Under the pieces are notes generated by a model. It was not told the DNA's origin and did not search any database. It was given only the letters and a program-made list of their open reading frames with translations. Both the position numbers and the translations under genes were made by a program. From positions 4,278,001 to 4,342,000 of the forward strand of contig NZ_CP034248.1 of NCBI RefSeq assembly GCF_003931855.1: 64,000 bases of DNA, written 5' to 3'. Origin of the DNA: Paenibacillus lentus. GTDB taxonomy: Bacteria; Bacillota; Bacilli; Paenibacillales; Paenibacillaceae. Below, piece by piece: positions 7,055 through 16,048 of the stretch; position 1 is the stretch's first letter, and every line of letters starts with the position of its first letter.

Positions 7055-8758
7055 ATGAAAAATTACAACAAATACACCAGAGGCTATTTTATGCCTCCGC
7101 AAACTAGTCTGAAATGGACTCAGAAAGAGTACATCACCGAAGCCCCTACCTGGTGTAGCGTCGACCTGCGCGATGGGAACCAAGCACTCGTCGTGCCGAT
7201 GAATCTGGAGGAGAAGCTGGAATTTTTCCAACTACTCGTCAAGTTGGGTTTTAAGGAAATCGAGGTGGGGTTCCCCGCCGCTTCCGAGACAGAATACACT
7301 TTCCTACGTACCTTGATCGAACAAAATCTCATTCCTGATGACGTGACGATCCAAGTGCTGACTCAATCTAGGGAGCATATAATTCAAAAGACGTTTGAAT
7401 CACTTAAAGGAGCTAAGCAGGCGGTAGTCCATCTCTACAATTCCACCTCAGTAGCTCAGCGTCAACAGGTATTCCGGAAATCCAAGCAGGAAATTATCGA
7501 TATTGCGGTAACCGGAGCCAAGCTTCTGAAAAAATACGCGGCAGAAACCGAAGGTAACTTTAAATTCCAATACTCACCGGAAAGCTTCACGGGAACCGAG
7601 ATTGAATTTGCGCTTGAAATTTGCAATGCCGTCCTCGATGTATGGCAGCCAACTGCAGATAACAAGGTCATCATCAACCTGCCGGCAACAGTCTCTATGT
7701 CGATGTCCCACGTCTATGCCAGCCAAATTGAGTACATGAGCGATCATATGAAGTACCGTGACAATGTCATCCTGTCCCTGCACCCTCATAATGACCGCGG
7801 AACCGGAATTGCTGATACAGAGCTTGGCTTGCTTGCTGGCGGTCAAAGAGTCGAAGGCACATTGTTCGGCAATGGGGAACGCACAGGGAACGTCGACATT
7901 GTAACCCTAGCCTTGAACATGTATTCTCATGGCGTCGATCCGAAGCTGAACTTCGAGAACATCCCGGAAGTCATCGAAGTTTACGAGCGCATGACCAAAA
8001 TGAAAGTAAACGAAAGACAGCCGTACGCGGGCAAGCTCGTGTTCGCCGCCTTCTCCGGTTCCCACCAGGACGCGATCGCCAAAGGCATGAAGTGGCGCGA
8101 GGAGCATAATTGCGAGCATTGGACGGTTCCTTATCTACCGATCGATCCTAAGGATATCGGCCGGGAATACGAAGGCGATGTCATCCGCATTAACAGCCAA
8201 TCCGGCAAGGGCGGCATCGGTTACCTGCTCGAACAGCATTACGGCCTCGATCTTCCGCCAAAAATGCGCGAGGATTTCGGCTATCGTGTGAAAAATGTCT
8301 CCGACCGCTTAAGCAAAGAATTGGTGGCAAACGAAATTTACGATATTTTCAAGGATGTCTATGTCAATATCAAATCGCCTGTCGAGTTCCTTAAATATCA
8401 TTTCACGCATCATGACGACTACGAGACGACGATTACGGTGAAAGAGAATGAAGTAATCCAAGAGCTTAACGGCATTGGAAACGGACGGCTTGACGCGATC
8501 AGCAACGCCCTGCAATCTAAGCTTAGCATCAGCTACAGCAACTTAGTCTACAAAGAGCATGCACTTGAGGTAGGCTCTAGCTCCCAAGCGGTCTCCTACG
8601 TCGGCATAACAGCTGCAGACGGCAAAGTTCATTGGGGCTGCGGCATTGACGTGGATATTATGACCTCTTCGGTCAAAGCGTTGTTTAGCGCCGTGAACAA
8701 TATGATCCAATCCCAAAGCGAACAGGCAGATGTAACAAAAGCGGTTGTCGATAAGTAA
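7055..8758 (+). CDS. leuA: 2-isopropylmalate synthase, long (type 2) form
   Basis: It catalyses the first committed step of leucine synthesis, joining acetyl-CoA and 2-oxoisovalerate. The 567-aa protein has the HMGL-like TIM barrel with the WCSVDLRDGNQAL start of the barrel and the metal-binding HPHNDRGTG. It also has GNGERTGNVD and a C-terminal regulatory (LeuA dimer) region. Its length and start PPQTSLKWTQKEY match the long IPMS class rather than the ~520-aa Bacillus LeuA. ATG at 7055 is preferred because AAAGGTGG is suitably spaced; an in-frame GTG at 7043 overlaps that site. A T-box directly upstream implies induction by uncharged tRNA-Leu. It stands alone, without other leu genes. Confidence 0.92.
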   Translation: MKNYNKYTRGYFMPPQTSLKWTQKEYITEAPTWCSVDLRDGNQALVVPMNLEEKLEFFQLLVKLGFKEIEVGFPAASETEYTFLRTLIEQNLIPDDVTIQVLTQSREHIIQKTFESLKGAKQAVVHLYNSTSVAQRQQVFRKSKQEIIDIAVTGAKLLKKYAAETEGNFKFQYSPESFTGTEIEFALEICNAVLDVWQPTADNKVIINLPATVSMSMSHVYASQIEYMSDHMKYRDNVILSLHPHNDRGTGIADTELGLLAGGQRVEGTLFGNGERTGNVDIVTLALNMYSHGVDPKLNFENIPEVIEVYERMTKMKVNERQPYAGKLVFAAFSGSHQDAIAKGMKWREEHNCEHWTVPYLPIDPKDIGREYEGDVIRINSQSGKGGIGYLLEQHYGLDLPPKMREDFGYRVKNVSDRLSKELVANEIYDIFKDVYVNIKSPVEFLKYHFTHHDDYETTITVKENEVIQELNGIGNGRLDAISNALQSKLSISYSNLVYKEHALEVGSSSQAVSYVGITAADGKVHWGCGIDVDIMTSSVKALFSAVNNMIQSQSEQADVTKAVVDK

Positions 8759-8804
8759 CCAACTGGACTTCACAGCCTAAACCAAATGTAGACGCTCTTA
8801 AAAC

Positions 8805-8845
8805 AGCAACCATGTCCCTTGCTGGGACATGGTTGCTTTATTTTC
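8805..8845 (+). terminator. Terminator after leuA
   Basis: AGCAACCATGTCCC pairs perfectly with GGGACATGGTTGCT around a five-base loop, followed by TTATTTTC. It may also serve the converging helicase gene. Confidence 0.85.
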
Positions 8846-8870
8846 TATCTGCTATTTCTAAAATTCTCGC

Positions 8871-11800
8871 CTAGATCATCAAAATTTCACGGATCTCCTC
8901 TTCCGACAATGTAGACAGCGCCTCCTGGCCCGGCTGAATCACTTCATCGATCAGATTCCTCTTCTTCTGCTGAAGCTCGTACATTTTATCCTCGACGGTT
9001 CCTTGCGTCACTAAGCGAATAACGTGAACTACATTCTTCTGTCCCATTCGGTAAGCACGATCTGCGGCCTGCTCCTCTACGGCAGGGTTCCACCACAGAT
9101 CATACAATATAACCGTGTCGGCGCCAGTGAGGTTGAGCCCCGTCCCGCCTGCCTTGAGCGAAATTAGAAACACATCCTTCTCGCCTCCGTTGAACCGATT
9201 GCAGAGCTCAACCCGTTCCGCAGCGGGAGTCTTGCCATCCAGATAAAAGAAAGGAATGCCTTCGTATCCCAGCTCTCGTCCGATAATCCCCAGCATTTCC
9301 GTGAACTGCGAAAAGATCAGCATCCGTTTCCCCGCGCTACGGCATTCTTCCACAATTTCGAACAACTGCTCGAATTTAGCCGAGCTGCCGCTGTAGCCAT
9401 CCACAAAGAGTGCCGGGTGGCAGCATAGCTGACGAAGCCGGGTCAATCCGGCCAATATTTTTATCCGATTTCGCTTAAATTCATCCTGATCCAAATGCTT
9501 AAGCGTCTCCTGCTGCAGCTTAGCCAAATAAGCAAGATACAATTTCTTTTGTTCGGGAAGCAGCTCGGAGGCCTGAAGCGTCTCGATCTTTTCCGGAAGC
9601 TCCGTAAGTACATCGGTTTTCAAACGGCGCAGCAAGAATGGGCGGATCCTTTTGGCAATCGTCTCCCGGGACATATCATTAAATTCTTTCTTGCCTGGGA
9701 ATAAAGCTGGAAATACGGCCTCAAAAATCGACCACAGCTCCTCCAATGAATTTTCGATCGGAGTCCCCGTTAGCGCAAAGCGGTATTTCGCATAAATGGC
9801 CTTTACCGCCTGCGCAGTTTGAGTCGTATGATTTTTAAAAGCCTGCGCTTCATCCAAAATGAGCGTGTGGAATGATCGCCCCTCGTATAGGTCTACGTCC
9901 CGCCTCAATAGCGGATATGACGTAATGATGACGTCGATATCCGATGAATCCCTCATTGTTCGTCCCCGGTCGGTCCGGCTGCCATCTACAATAACTGCTT
10001 TGATGTCAGGAGCGAATTTTGTCAATTCATTCCGCCAGTTATAGACGAGAGAGGCTGGTGCCACAATCAGCGCTGGAAGATCCTGCTGCCTAATTTCTGG
10101 AAGTACTGATAGAATGAATGCAATGCTTTGCAGCGTTTTACCCAGTCCCATATCATCAGCCAAAATACCGCCGAATCGGTAATGTGCCAGTGTTTTCATC
10201 CACTGATAGCCATACTTCTGATAATCCCGCATCACACTATCAAGCTGCTCAGGTACAGGAAAATCCAGATGATCAGGGTTTCGCATATTTTCCAGTAGAC
10301 GCCGTAATGATTTACCCAGCTTTACATTATTTGTCGTAGCGGAATAGTTCATGAAATGCAGTCCGCGTACAGCTGGCAACCGCGTCTCGGCTCCATTCAA
10401 ATCAGCTCTGTGAATCCCCATCTCATTCATGAGCTTAACCAATTCTTGAAATTCACTGCTTTCCAGCGGCATCAAGGCCCCATCCGGCATTCGATAGTAC
10501 TTTCGCTTCTCCTCTAGCGAGTTCAGCACGTTCTTAATTTCCGCTTCTGGAATGCCTTTCATCTCGAACTTGATTTCCAACCAGTCGGTTCGCTCATCCA
10601 CATCGATACGGATTTGTGGGTGGGCGTGCTCTGTATACAATCTCGTTTTGACCGCAGAGGTTGCATAGACGTCGAGAAGCTTCTCCAGCTCGGGAAGGAC
10701 ATGATACAAAAATTCGTATTCGCCATCCTCGTCATCCAGGAAATATCCACTATCCGTCTGCGCGAATAGGCCGCCGTCCATCAAGCTCATAATGCGTCCT
10801 TCCTTATCGCTATCACGCATAAGTATGCGGCTTTCACCACGCCTTTCATCATGGGACGCTAACGGGTTGAAGACAATATCCCCATATTGGAACTCAAGCC
10901 CAGCCAAGAGTCGATCTCTCACACGATCCAAATATAATCTAGCCTTCAATGGCGCGTGTACGATCTGCTCCGAAATCGAGGGACTCATCTGAACAGTACC
11001 TAATTTTTTGAGACCGGGAACGACCTTTTCCAGAAAAGGTTCCATTTGCTCAGCCGAGATATAAATCTCATCGCCTCGCGAAAAGTACAGCATATGCTTC
11101 AATTCGGATAAACGGTTGCACTGCTGAGCAGGCAGGGGGATAAGCTTTTGACCAGACAGCACCAGCCCGTAAGCCTCTAAAACGATGAGCTCATCAAGCC
11201 CCTCGATCCGAAGCTGATATCCCTCTGGTTCGTGCGCATCGAACTCAAAATGAAGCGGAAGCGGCTCTTCGGAAATTTCAAAGGCATGGGCTCGGTACTG
11301 CTCCCCTGTAATTTGTACAGCAGAGTTTCCTGTTAGCAAAGGCTGCAGTGCATCCCAAGCAAAAGGCGGAACAAGCAGCATTCGGTCATCGCTAATCAGT
11401 TTGTCATACGCCGAATAGGACGTAACCTTGGAACTCGTCTCCTGATATAATTTTTCGTTACGGTAAATATGCAGCAACTGCCGGAGGATAATGCTATCTT
11501 CAGGTCTGAAGTAATGAAGCTCCGGGACATAAGTAAAATGCTTAGTGAACTCATAAGGCTCTCCGCGTTCAACGCAATCCAGAAATTCTCGAATCTTTTG
11601 TACAATATATAGCCGCTTTGTACCAACTCTAAGCTCCACACCAAATAAATGCTTTTGCGCTCGGTGAGGATGCAACTTGCAAATAATTTCCACCTGGAGC
11701 GGCGTTTTTGTGTCCACAAGATGCCTCGTAAAGCTAAATCGCCCTTGCTGCTTATCATCAAAAATCCTTAATATCCCCTTTGTGACCCCTGCATCCCGCG

Positions 11801-12275
11801 CCTCCATCGAATCGCGTCTAAATCTTTGCACACCGTACAAGCCGCCTAATGAGCCGGCACTCCTTTTAGATTTCGGGGAGTTCAAAGTATTTTTATGACC
11901 CATTGTATTTTTTTCCTGCATCACACCCGTCTCATCCAAATTCGAGGTCATGCTATGCGTCCTAACAGGCGAAACGCCTCCATTTTTTAAATCATGAGTA
12001 TGAATTAATACCGCCGCAATATGCTTGCAAAAGTTATCATCTTTTGCGTAAGCCGGACAAGAACATTCAGCTTTTACATCCCCATCTTCATCGATATTAA
12101 CATGAACCGTGTAATTTTTGCTGCCTCGAACCGTCGCCGTAAACTCCGATGCTTCTGGTTCGGGATTAGGAACATGAAGATGAACCCGCCCACCTTGAGA
12201 GTAAGCAGCCCCTCGCATATAACTAACCTCGCCGCACAGTAATTTGATGACCCTTGTCGTCAACTGAAAGCTCAT
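8871..12275 (-). CDS. SNF2-family DEAD/DEAH-box helicase with SWIM zinc finger
   Basis: The 1134-aa protein has an N-terminal SWIM finger (CSCPAY … FCKH near residue 70-85) and a long middle SNF2-associated region. The C-terminal Snf2 ATPase core shows Walker A DDMGLGKTLQ, the DEAQ box (LDEAQAFKN), GTPIENSLEEL and the C-lobe motifs FSQFTEML, GGTGLNL and DRAYRMGQ. Such proteins are ATP-driven DNA translocases and resemble YwqA/RapA-like helicases of Bacillota; the cellular role is uncertain. The ORF is open to 12329, but AAGGAAAGG precedes the ATG at 12275, so I use that start. It is a single-gene unit converging on leuA. Confidence 0.9.
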   Translation of the reverse strand: MSFQLTTRVIKLLCGEVSYMRGAAYSQGGRVHLHVPNPEPEASEFTATVRGSKNYTVHVNIDEDGDVKAECSCPAYAKDDNFCKHIAAVLIHTHDLKNGGVSPVRTHSMTSNLDETGVMQEKNTMGHKNTLNSPKSKRSAGSLGGLYGVQRFRRDSMEARDAGVTKGILRIFDDKQQGRFSFTRHLVDTKTPLQVEIICKLHPHRAQKHLFGVELRVGTKRLYIVQKIREFLDCVERGEPYEFTKHFTYVPELHYFRPEDSIILRQLLHIYRNEKLYQETSSKVTSYSAYDKLISDDRMLLVPPFAWDALQPLLTGNSAVQITGEQYRAHAFEISEEPLPLHFEFDAHEPEGYQLRIEGLDELIVLEAYGLVLSGQKLIPLPAQQCNRLSELKHMLYFSRGDEIYISAEQMEPFLEKVVPGLKKLGTVQMSPSISEQIVHAPLKARLYLDRVRDRLLAGLEFQYGDIVFNPLASHDERRGESRILMRDSDKEGRIMSLMDGGLFAQTDSGYFLDDEDGEYEFLYHVLPELEKLLDVYATSAVKTRLYTEHAHPQIRIDVDERTDWLEIKFEMKGIPEAEIKNVLNSLEEKRKYYRMPDGALMPLESSEFQELVKLMNEMGIHRADLNGAETRLPAVRGLHFMNYSATTNNVKLGKSLRRLLENMRNPDHLDFPVPEQLDSVMRDYQKYGYQWMKTLAHYRFGGILADDMGLGKTLQSIAFILSVLPEIRQQDLPALIVAPASLVYNWRNELTKFAPDIKAVIVDGSRTDRGRTMRDSSDIDVIITSYPLLRRDVDLYEGRSFHTLILDEAQAFKNHTTQTAQAVKAIYAKYRFALTGTPIENSLEELWSIFEAVFPALFPGKKEFNDMSRETIAKRIRPFLLRRLKTDVLTELPEKIETLQASELLPEQKKLYLAYLAKLQQETLKHLDQDEFKRNRIKILAGLTRLRQLCCHPALFVDGYSGSSAKFEQLFEIVEECRSAGKRMLIFSQFTEMLGIIGRELGYEGIPFFYLDGKTPAAERVELCNRFNGGEKDVFLISLKAGGTGLNLTGADTVILYDLWWNPAVEEQAADRAYRMGQKNVVHVIRLVTQGTVEDKMYELQQKKRNLIDEVIQPGQEALSTLSEEEIREILMI

Positions 12276-12514
12276 TCCATTGTCCCTTTCCTTCAATAAT
12301 AAAGTCTTAGCCAGAATCCGAACAATCACTTTTTCTAGCTAATATGATAACAGATTAAGAAGGCTTGAATCAAAAACAACTCCCTATTCATTTTCAACTG
12401 ACAACGATCCTTCAGAGTTATTCAACAGGGATTAAGAAAACATGAGCAATGCCCATGCCTTGATTGAAAACAACTGCATACTATAAATGAAGAAGATTTT
12501 AAGCAGGTGATAAT

Positions 12515-12679
12515 TTGGCGAAAAATAAAAAGCCGCAGCAACAAGATATCGAATTAGCGGATCTTACTGCCGATGATTTGGCACTCATTGCGTCTGGACT
12601 GAATGTATTAAGCAATATATTCACCATTTGGTCACTGCTAAAAGTTCGAGAGGAAGCTGAACATTTACCAAACGATTAA
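12515..12679 (+). CDS. Small hypothetical protein (54 aa)
   Basis: A short ORF starts at TTG with AGCAGGTGATAA upstream and ends just before a hairpin. It encodes a 54-residue protein: a basic, Gln-rich start (AKNKKPQQQ), an acidic helix (DIELADLTADDLALI), then LNVLSNIFTIWSLLKVREEAEH, which could be an amphipathic or membrane-associated helix. I do not recognise the family. The ribosome site, compact helical pattern and immediate terminator support a real gene. Confidence 0.6.
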   Translation: MAKNKKPQQQDIELADLTADDLALIASGLNVLSNIFTIWSLLKVREEAEHLPND

Positions 12680-12680
12680 A

Positions 12681-12712
12681 AAGGCGTTGGAGTAAAATTA
12701 CCCGACGCCTTT
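12681..12712 (+). terminator. Terminator after the 54-aa gene
   Basis: AAGGCGT and ACGCCTT form the stem, extended by a few internal pairs. The T-run after it is short (TTTAGCTT). Confidence 0.6.
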
Positions 12713-12780
12713 AGCTTATAAATATTCGTCCCCCTCTTTAAGTTCCCTTCCCTCCACAAAGCGGCCATTATACCCAATCT

Positions 12781-13413
12781 TTATCCGAGTTCTTTCTCTC
12801 GCCTCGTCTCCTTCAAGCGCAGCCTCCGCCATTTCCAGATAAACCAGAAAATCAGCAGCGCTCCGATTCCTGTACATATGTATTTCAAATAGTTCTCGAC
12901 GAGTTCAAAAATATGCTGCCACTGCTCTCCAAACACATATCCAATGCTAACAAACACAAATACCCAGAACGCCGCCCCTGTATATGCATAGATAGCGAAT
13001 GTACGAAAGGGAATTCGAATAATTCCAACGAAATACCCGAAAAACTGCCGAACTCCAGGTACGAAAAAACTGAGCAACAGCATTTTATTCCCATATTTAT
13101 CATAGGTTCGTCTTGTTTTCTCAATTTGGGAGGGTTTAATAAATATCCATTTTCCATATCGGTCTATAAGCGGTGCCCCTACTTTATATCCGATAAAATA
13201 CGTAACCGTAACTCCAATCGCAGCTCCGACAAAAGCTACCGCCATAGCCGGTATCCATTGAAATACGCCCTTATAGGCTAAATAACCTGTAAACGTAAGT
13301 GTCGTTTGCCCCGGAGGCAGAGGCAGGGCAATGAAATCTATAGGAAGTCCAATTAGCAATACCAAATATCCATACTGCTTGAACATCAGCTCAATCCACT
13401 CTAACACATTCAT
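12781..13413 (-). CDS. DedA-family membrane protein
   Basis: The 210-aa protein (ATG at 13413 with AAGGAG six bases upstream; the frame is open to 13467) has the DedA/SNARE-associated pattern. It shows the entry segment PLPPGQTTLTFTGYLAY, GAAIGVTVTYFIGYKVGAPL, then the F-F-V-P-G-V-R-Q-F-F-G motif and several transmembrane helices. DedA proteins are now seen as phospholipid (undecaprenyl phosphate or PE) flippases or scramblases, but the substrate of this one is not shown. The C-terminal tail is basic. No operon partner. Confidence 0.88.
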   Translation of the reverse strand: MNVLEWIELMFKQYGYLVLLIGLPIDFIALPLPPGQTTLTFTGYLAYKGVFQWIPAMAVAFVGAAIGVTVTYFIGYKVGAPLIDRYGKWIFIKPSQIEKTRRTYDKYGNKMLLLSFFVPGVRQFFGYFVGIIRIPFRTFAIYAYTGAAFWVFVFVSIGYVFGEQWQHIFELVENYLKYICTGIGALLIFWFIWKWRRLRLKETRREKELG

Positions 13414-13619
13414 TAAAACTCTCCTTATGCCACCAGTACCTTGCAGAATTATGATGGTTACTTGCAAAAATCAAGCAAGCTAATATGTTTGTTCCAAAAC
13501 GCTTAGGAGGGGGCTTCATTTAAATTTTATTTGAGTTAAAAATGACAGACACCACTTTCTGGGCTATAGCATAGGATGGCATCAGCTAAGTACATTGCAT
13601 GATAGTGGAGGTTAAACGT

Positions 13620-14081
13620 ATGACATCCAATGAAAGAAATAAGCAAGTCGTGTATCAAGCCAATTCAAATGCCGTCCAAACGATGAAAAACATGAAGGAT
13701 CAGCTGCATAAACTCAGCAAGCAATATGCAAATCGTCCGGTACGCATTCAAACGTTAGACGGTATAAGTTACGAAGGTGTCTTATCGCATACAGATGGAG
13801 GTTTGCTTTTCCTTGTCATACCCGGTCAGCAAACTGGCCCGGACTCGCAATACGGACATCATGGGCATTACGGACACTATGGGATACATGGTTATCCGGG
13901 GCACGATGGGTATTACGGAGTTCATGGACACCCGAGTTACCCGGGATATCCTATCCCCACTCCCTATGGGGCGCACGGCACCTATGATGGGTATAACCGC
14001 GGATTGTTCGGCTCGTATTACTACAACAATGTCATTCTTCCGTTAGTACTGTATGAACTGCTCGTTATTAGTTTGCTCTAA
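13620..14081 (+). CDS. Gly/His/Tyr-rich protein with LSm-like N-terminal stretch
   Basis: The 153-aa protein starts at ATG 13620 with GGAGG eight bases upstream; an earlier in-frame Met at 13599 lacks such a site. Residues ~1-45 are helical and polar. Residues ~45-80 read YANRPVRIQTLDGISYEGVL…GGLLFLVIPG, a strand pattern like the small LSm/Sm barrel. Residues ~85-135 are a low-complexity run of GHYG, HGYPGH and YPGYP units very rich in Gly, His, Tyr and Pro. The last ~20 residues are hydrophobic (NVILPLVLYELLVISLL). Such composition is common in spore-coat or surface proteins, but I do not recognise the family. Confidence 0.7.
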   Translation: MTSNERNKQVVYQANSNAVQTMKNMKDQLHKLSKQYANRPVRIQTLDGISYEGVLSHTDGGLLFLVIPGQQTGPDSQYGHHGHYGHYGIHGYPGHDGYYGVHGHPSYPGYPIPTPYGAHGTYDGYNRGLFGSYYYNNVILPLVLYELLVISLL

Positions 14082-14107
14082 CCACTAACCCTATATAAGC
14101 TTGCAAC

Positions 14108-14147
14108 AAAAAGAACCGGATAGAAGGCAAGAGGCCTGTCCGGTTCT
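14108..14147. terminator. Hairpin after the Gly/His/Tyr-rich gene
   Basis: AGAACCGGA (14112-14120) pairs with TCCGGTTCT (14139-14147). A T-run is present only on the minus strand, so as a terminator it faces leftward transcription, although it lies right after a plus-strand gene. Confidence 0.5.
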
Positions 14148-14340
14148 CGGTCATGACGACAGCTCCGCTGCTTCTAGTCTATCCAACAATTCACGAATAA
14201 TAGACATCGTGCCTTATGCCCTGCATCAATCACTGGACTACTTCCGGCAAAAAATCTTCTCTGCTTATTGTACTCCAAACCTTTGCGATGCGCCAATTTC
14301 ATACAAAACAAGACACAGCTATGTGCTAACACATCAAACG

Positions 14341-14376
14341 AAAGGCAGGCTGGATCTTTAATCCAGCCTGCCTTTT
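14341..14376 (-). terminator. Terminator of the pst operon
   Basis: Two 15-base arms (AAAGGCAGGCTGGAT and its exact complement) surround a five-base loop, with T-rich sequence on both sides. It lies about 14 bases after pstB. The 180 bases between this hairpin and the previous one hold no supported gene. Confidence 0.85.
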
Positions 14377-14389
14377 CGCTCCATCCACC

Positions 14390-15148
14390 CTAGCCGAACC
14401 GACCAGAGATATAGTCGTCCGTTCGTTTTTCACTCGGATTTGTAAATACTTTATCCGTATCATCAAACTCAACAACTTCCCCCATAAGGAAAAATGCCGT
14501 CTTCTCCGATACCCGTGCCGCTTGATGCATATTGTGTGTAACGATAATAATGCAGTACTCTTTCTTCAAATCGGCGATTAGCTCCTCGATTTTAGATGTA
14601 GACACAGGATCAAGCGCAGAGGCAGGTTCATCCATCAAAATAATGCTTGGATTGACAGCAATCGATCTTGCAATGCACAGCCGCTGCTGCTGCCCGCCAG
14701 ACAACGAAAGTGCTGAACGGTGCAGCCTGTCCTTCGTTTCGTCCCACAAAGCAGCCTTCGTCAAAGATTCCTCAACGATCTGATCTAGCTTCTTCTTATC
14801 CTTAATCCCATGGTAACGGGGACCAAATGCAATGTTCTCGTAGATTGATTTATGGAATGGGTTCGGTTTTTGCCAGACCATGCCGATCCTTTGGCGAAGC
14901 AGCACCACGTCGGTCTTAGGATCATTAATATTCTCGTTACCGATCCATATTTCTCCGGTAATTTTTGCGCCGCTAATGAGATCGTTCATTCGGTTCAGAC
15001 TTCGAAGAAAGGTCGATTTCCCACAGCCGGACGGACCGATCAGCGCCGTAACCTGTTTGGATTCAAAATCAAGAGATACATTCTTAACCGCCTGCTTCTC
15101 CCCGTAGTACACGCTCAGATCTTTGACGGAAAGTTCGATATTGCTCAT
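14390..15148 (-). CDS. pstB: Phosphate ABC transporter ATP-binding protein
   Basis: The 252-aa ATPase energises the high-affinity phosphate importer. It has Walker [10 protein letters not shown], the signature LSGGQQQR, Walker [15 protein letters not shown] and the PstB-specific ending DDYISGRFG. It is the last gene of pstS-pstC-pstA-pstB and is followed by a strong terminator. A second, different pstB lies at 25.7 kb beside phoU; the two share the same motifs but are clearly diverged paralogues. Confidence 0.97.
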   Translation of the reverse strand: MSNIELSVKDLSVYYGEKQAVKNVSLDFESKQVTALIGPSGCGKSTFLRSLNRMNDLISGAKITGEIWIGNENINDPKTDVVLLRQRIGMVWQKPNPFHKSIYENIAFGPRYHGIKDKKKLDQIVEESLTKAALWDETKDRLHRSALSLSGGQQQRLCIARSIAVNPSIILMDEPASALDPVSTSKIEELIADLKKEYCIIIVTHNMHQAARVSEKTAFFLMGEVVEFDDTDKVFTNPSEKRTDDYISGRFG

Positions 15149-15160
15149 TGAGGCTCCTCC

Positions 15161-16048
15161 CTATTTCGTTGCTGTAAATTTCTTGTGCATGACACGCCCC
15201 AGCCAGCGAGCCAATAGATTGAATGCTAGTACGGTGATTATGAGTACAGCCGAAGCTCCTGCCGCAATTTCCGGAGCGTCCGGTGCCAATCCTTCCGAAT
15301 TGATCTTCCAGATATGAACGGCCAGTGTCTCAGCCGGGCGGAACGGATTCAGCGGTGACATTGGGCTGAACGGATTCCAATCGGTAAAATCGAGTCTCGG
15401 ACTACTCATACCTGCCGTAAACAACAGGGCAGCTGCTTCACCAAACACACGGCCCGCCGCGAGAATCGTCCCTGTCAAAATAATCGGCATAGCGATCGGC
15501 AACATAATCGAGCGAATCGTCTTCCATTTTGACAGGCCGAGGGCAAGACTAGCCTCCTTCTGAGCAATGGGGACACTGTTCAAGCCCTGTTCCGTAATCC
15601 GTACCATCAGCGGCAAGTTAAACACAGTCAGCGCTAGTGCACCGGAGAATAGTGAGAAGCCGAACCCAAATACGTTGACGAAAACAAGCAATCCGAACAA
15701 ACCGACGACGATTGACGGGAAAGAAGACAACACTTCCACGATAAGCCGGATAAAATCCGTTACTTTGCCTGGCTTGGCATATTCGCTCATATAAATGCCC
15801 GCGCCAAGCCCTAACGGAATTGTGATCAATAAGGTCAACACGAGCAGAAACAAAGAATTGAATAGCTGCGGCCCAATTCCGCCGCCCTCTTTAATCGTCT
15901 CCGGCGGTGAAGTTAGGAAGTCAAAGCTAATATGTCCCAGTCCCCGGACGAGGATAAATCCAAGCAATCCAGCAAGGATGAGTACGATGAAGCCAGCCAA
16001 GGTTACAATAACGGCCGTTGCGATTTTATCTGCTGTTTTTGCACTCAT
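15161..16048 (-). CDS. pstA: Phosphate ABC transporter permease PstA
   Basis: The 295-aa inner-membrane permease has about six transmembrane helices and the MetI-like EAA region (EASLALGLSKWKTIRSIMLP). It carries family-typical stretches such as GIGPQLFNSLFLLVLTLL and GIYMSEYAKPGK. It overlaps the end of pstC by four bases (ATGA), a sign of translational coupling, and pstB follows after 12 bases. Confidence 0.96.
   Translation of the reverse strand: MSAKTADKIATAVIVTLAGFIVLILAGLLGFILVRGLGHISFDFLTSPPETIKEGGGIGPQLFNSLFLLVLTLLITIPLGLGAGIYMSEYAKPGKVTDFIRLIVEVLSSFPSIVVGLFGLLVFVNVFGFGFSLFSGALALTVFNLPLMVRITEQGLNSVPIAQKEASLALGLSKWKTIRSIMLPIAMPIILTGTILAAGRVFGEAAALLFTAGMSSPRLDFTDWNPFSPMSPLNPFRPAETLAVHIWKINSEGLAPDAPEIAAGASAVLIITVLAFNLLARWLGRVMHKKFTATK

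Noticed and set aside
14101..14361. 86-aa ORF, plus strand
   Set aside because: It reads through two hairpins that look like terminators and has no ribosome site.
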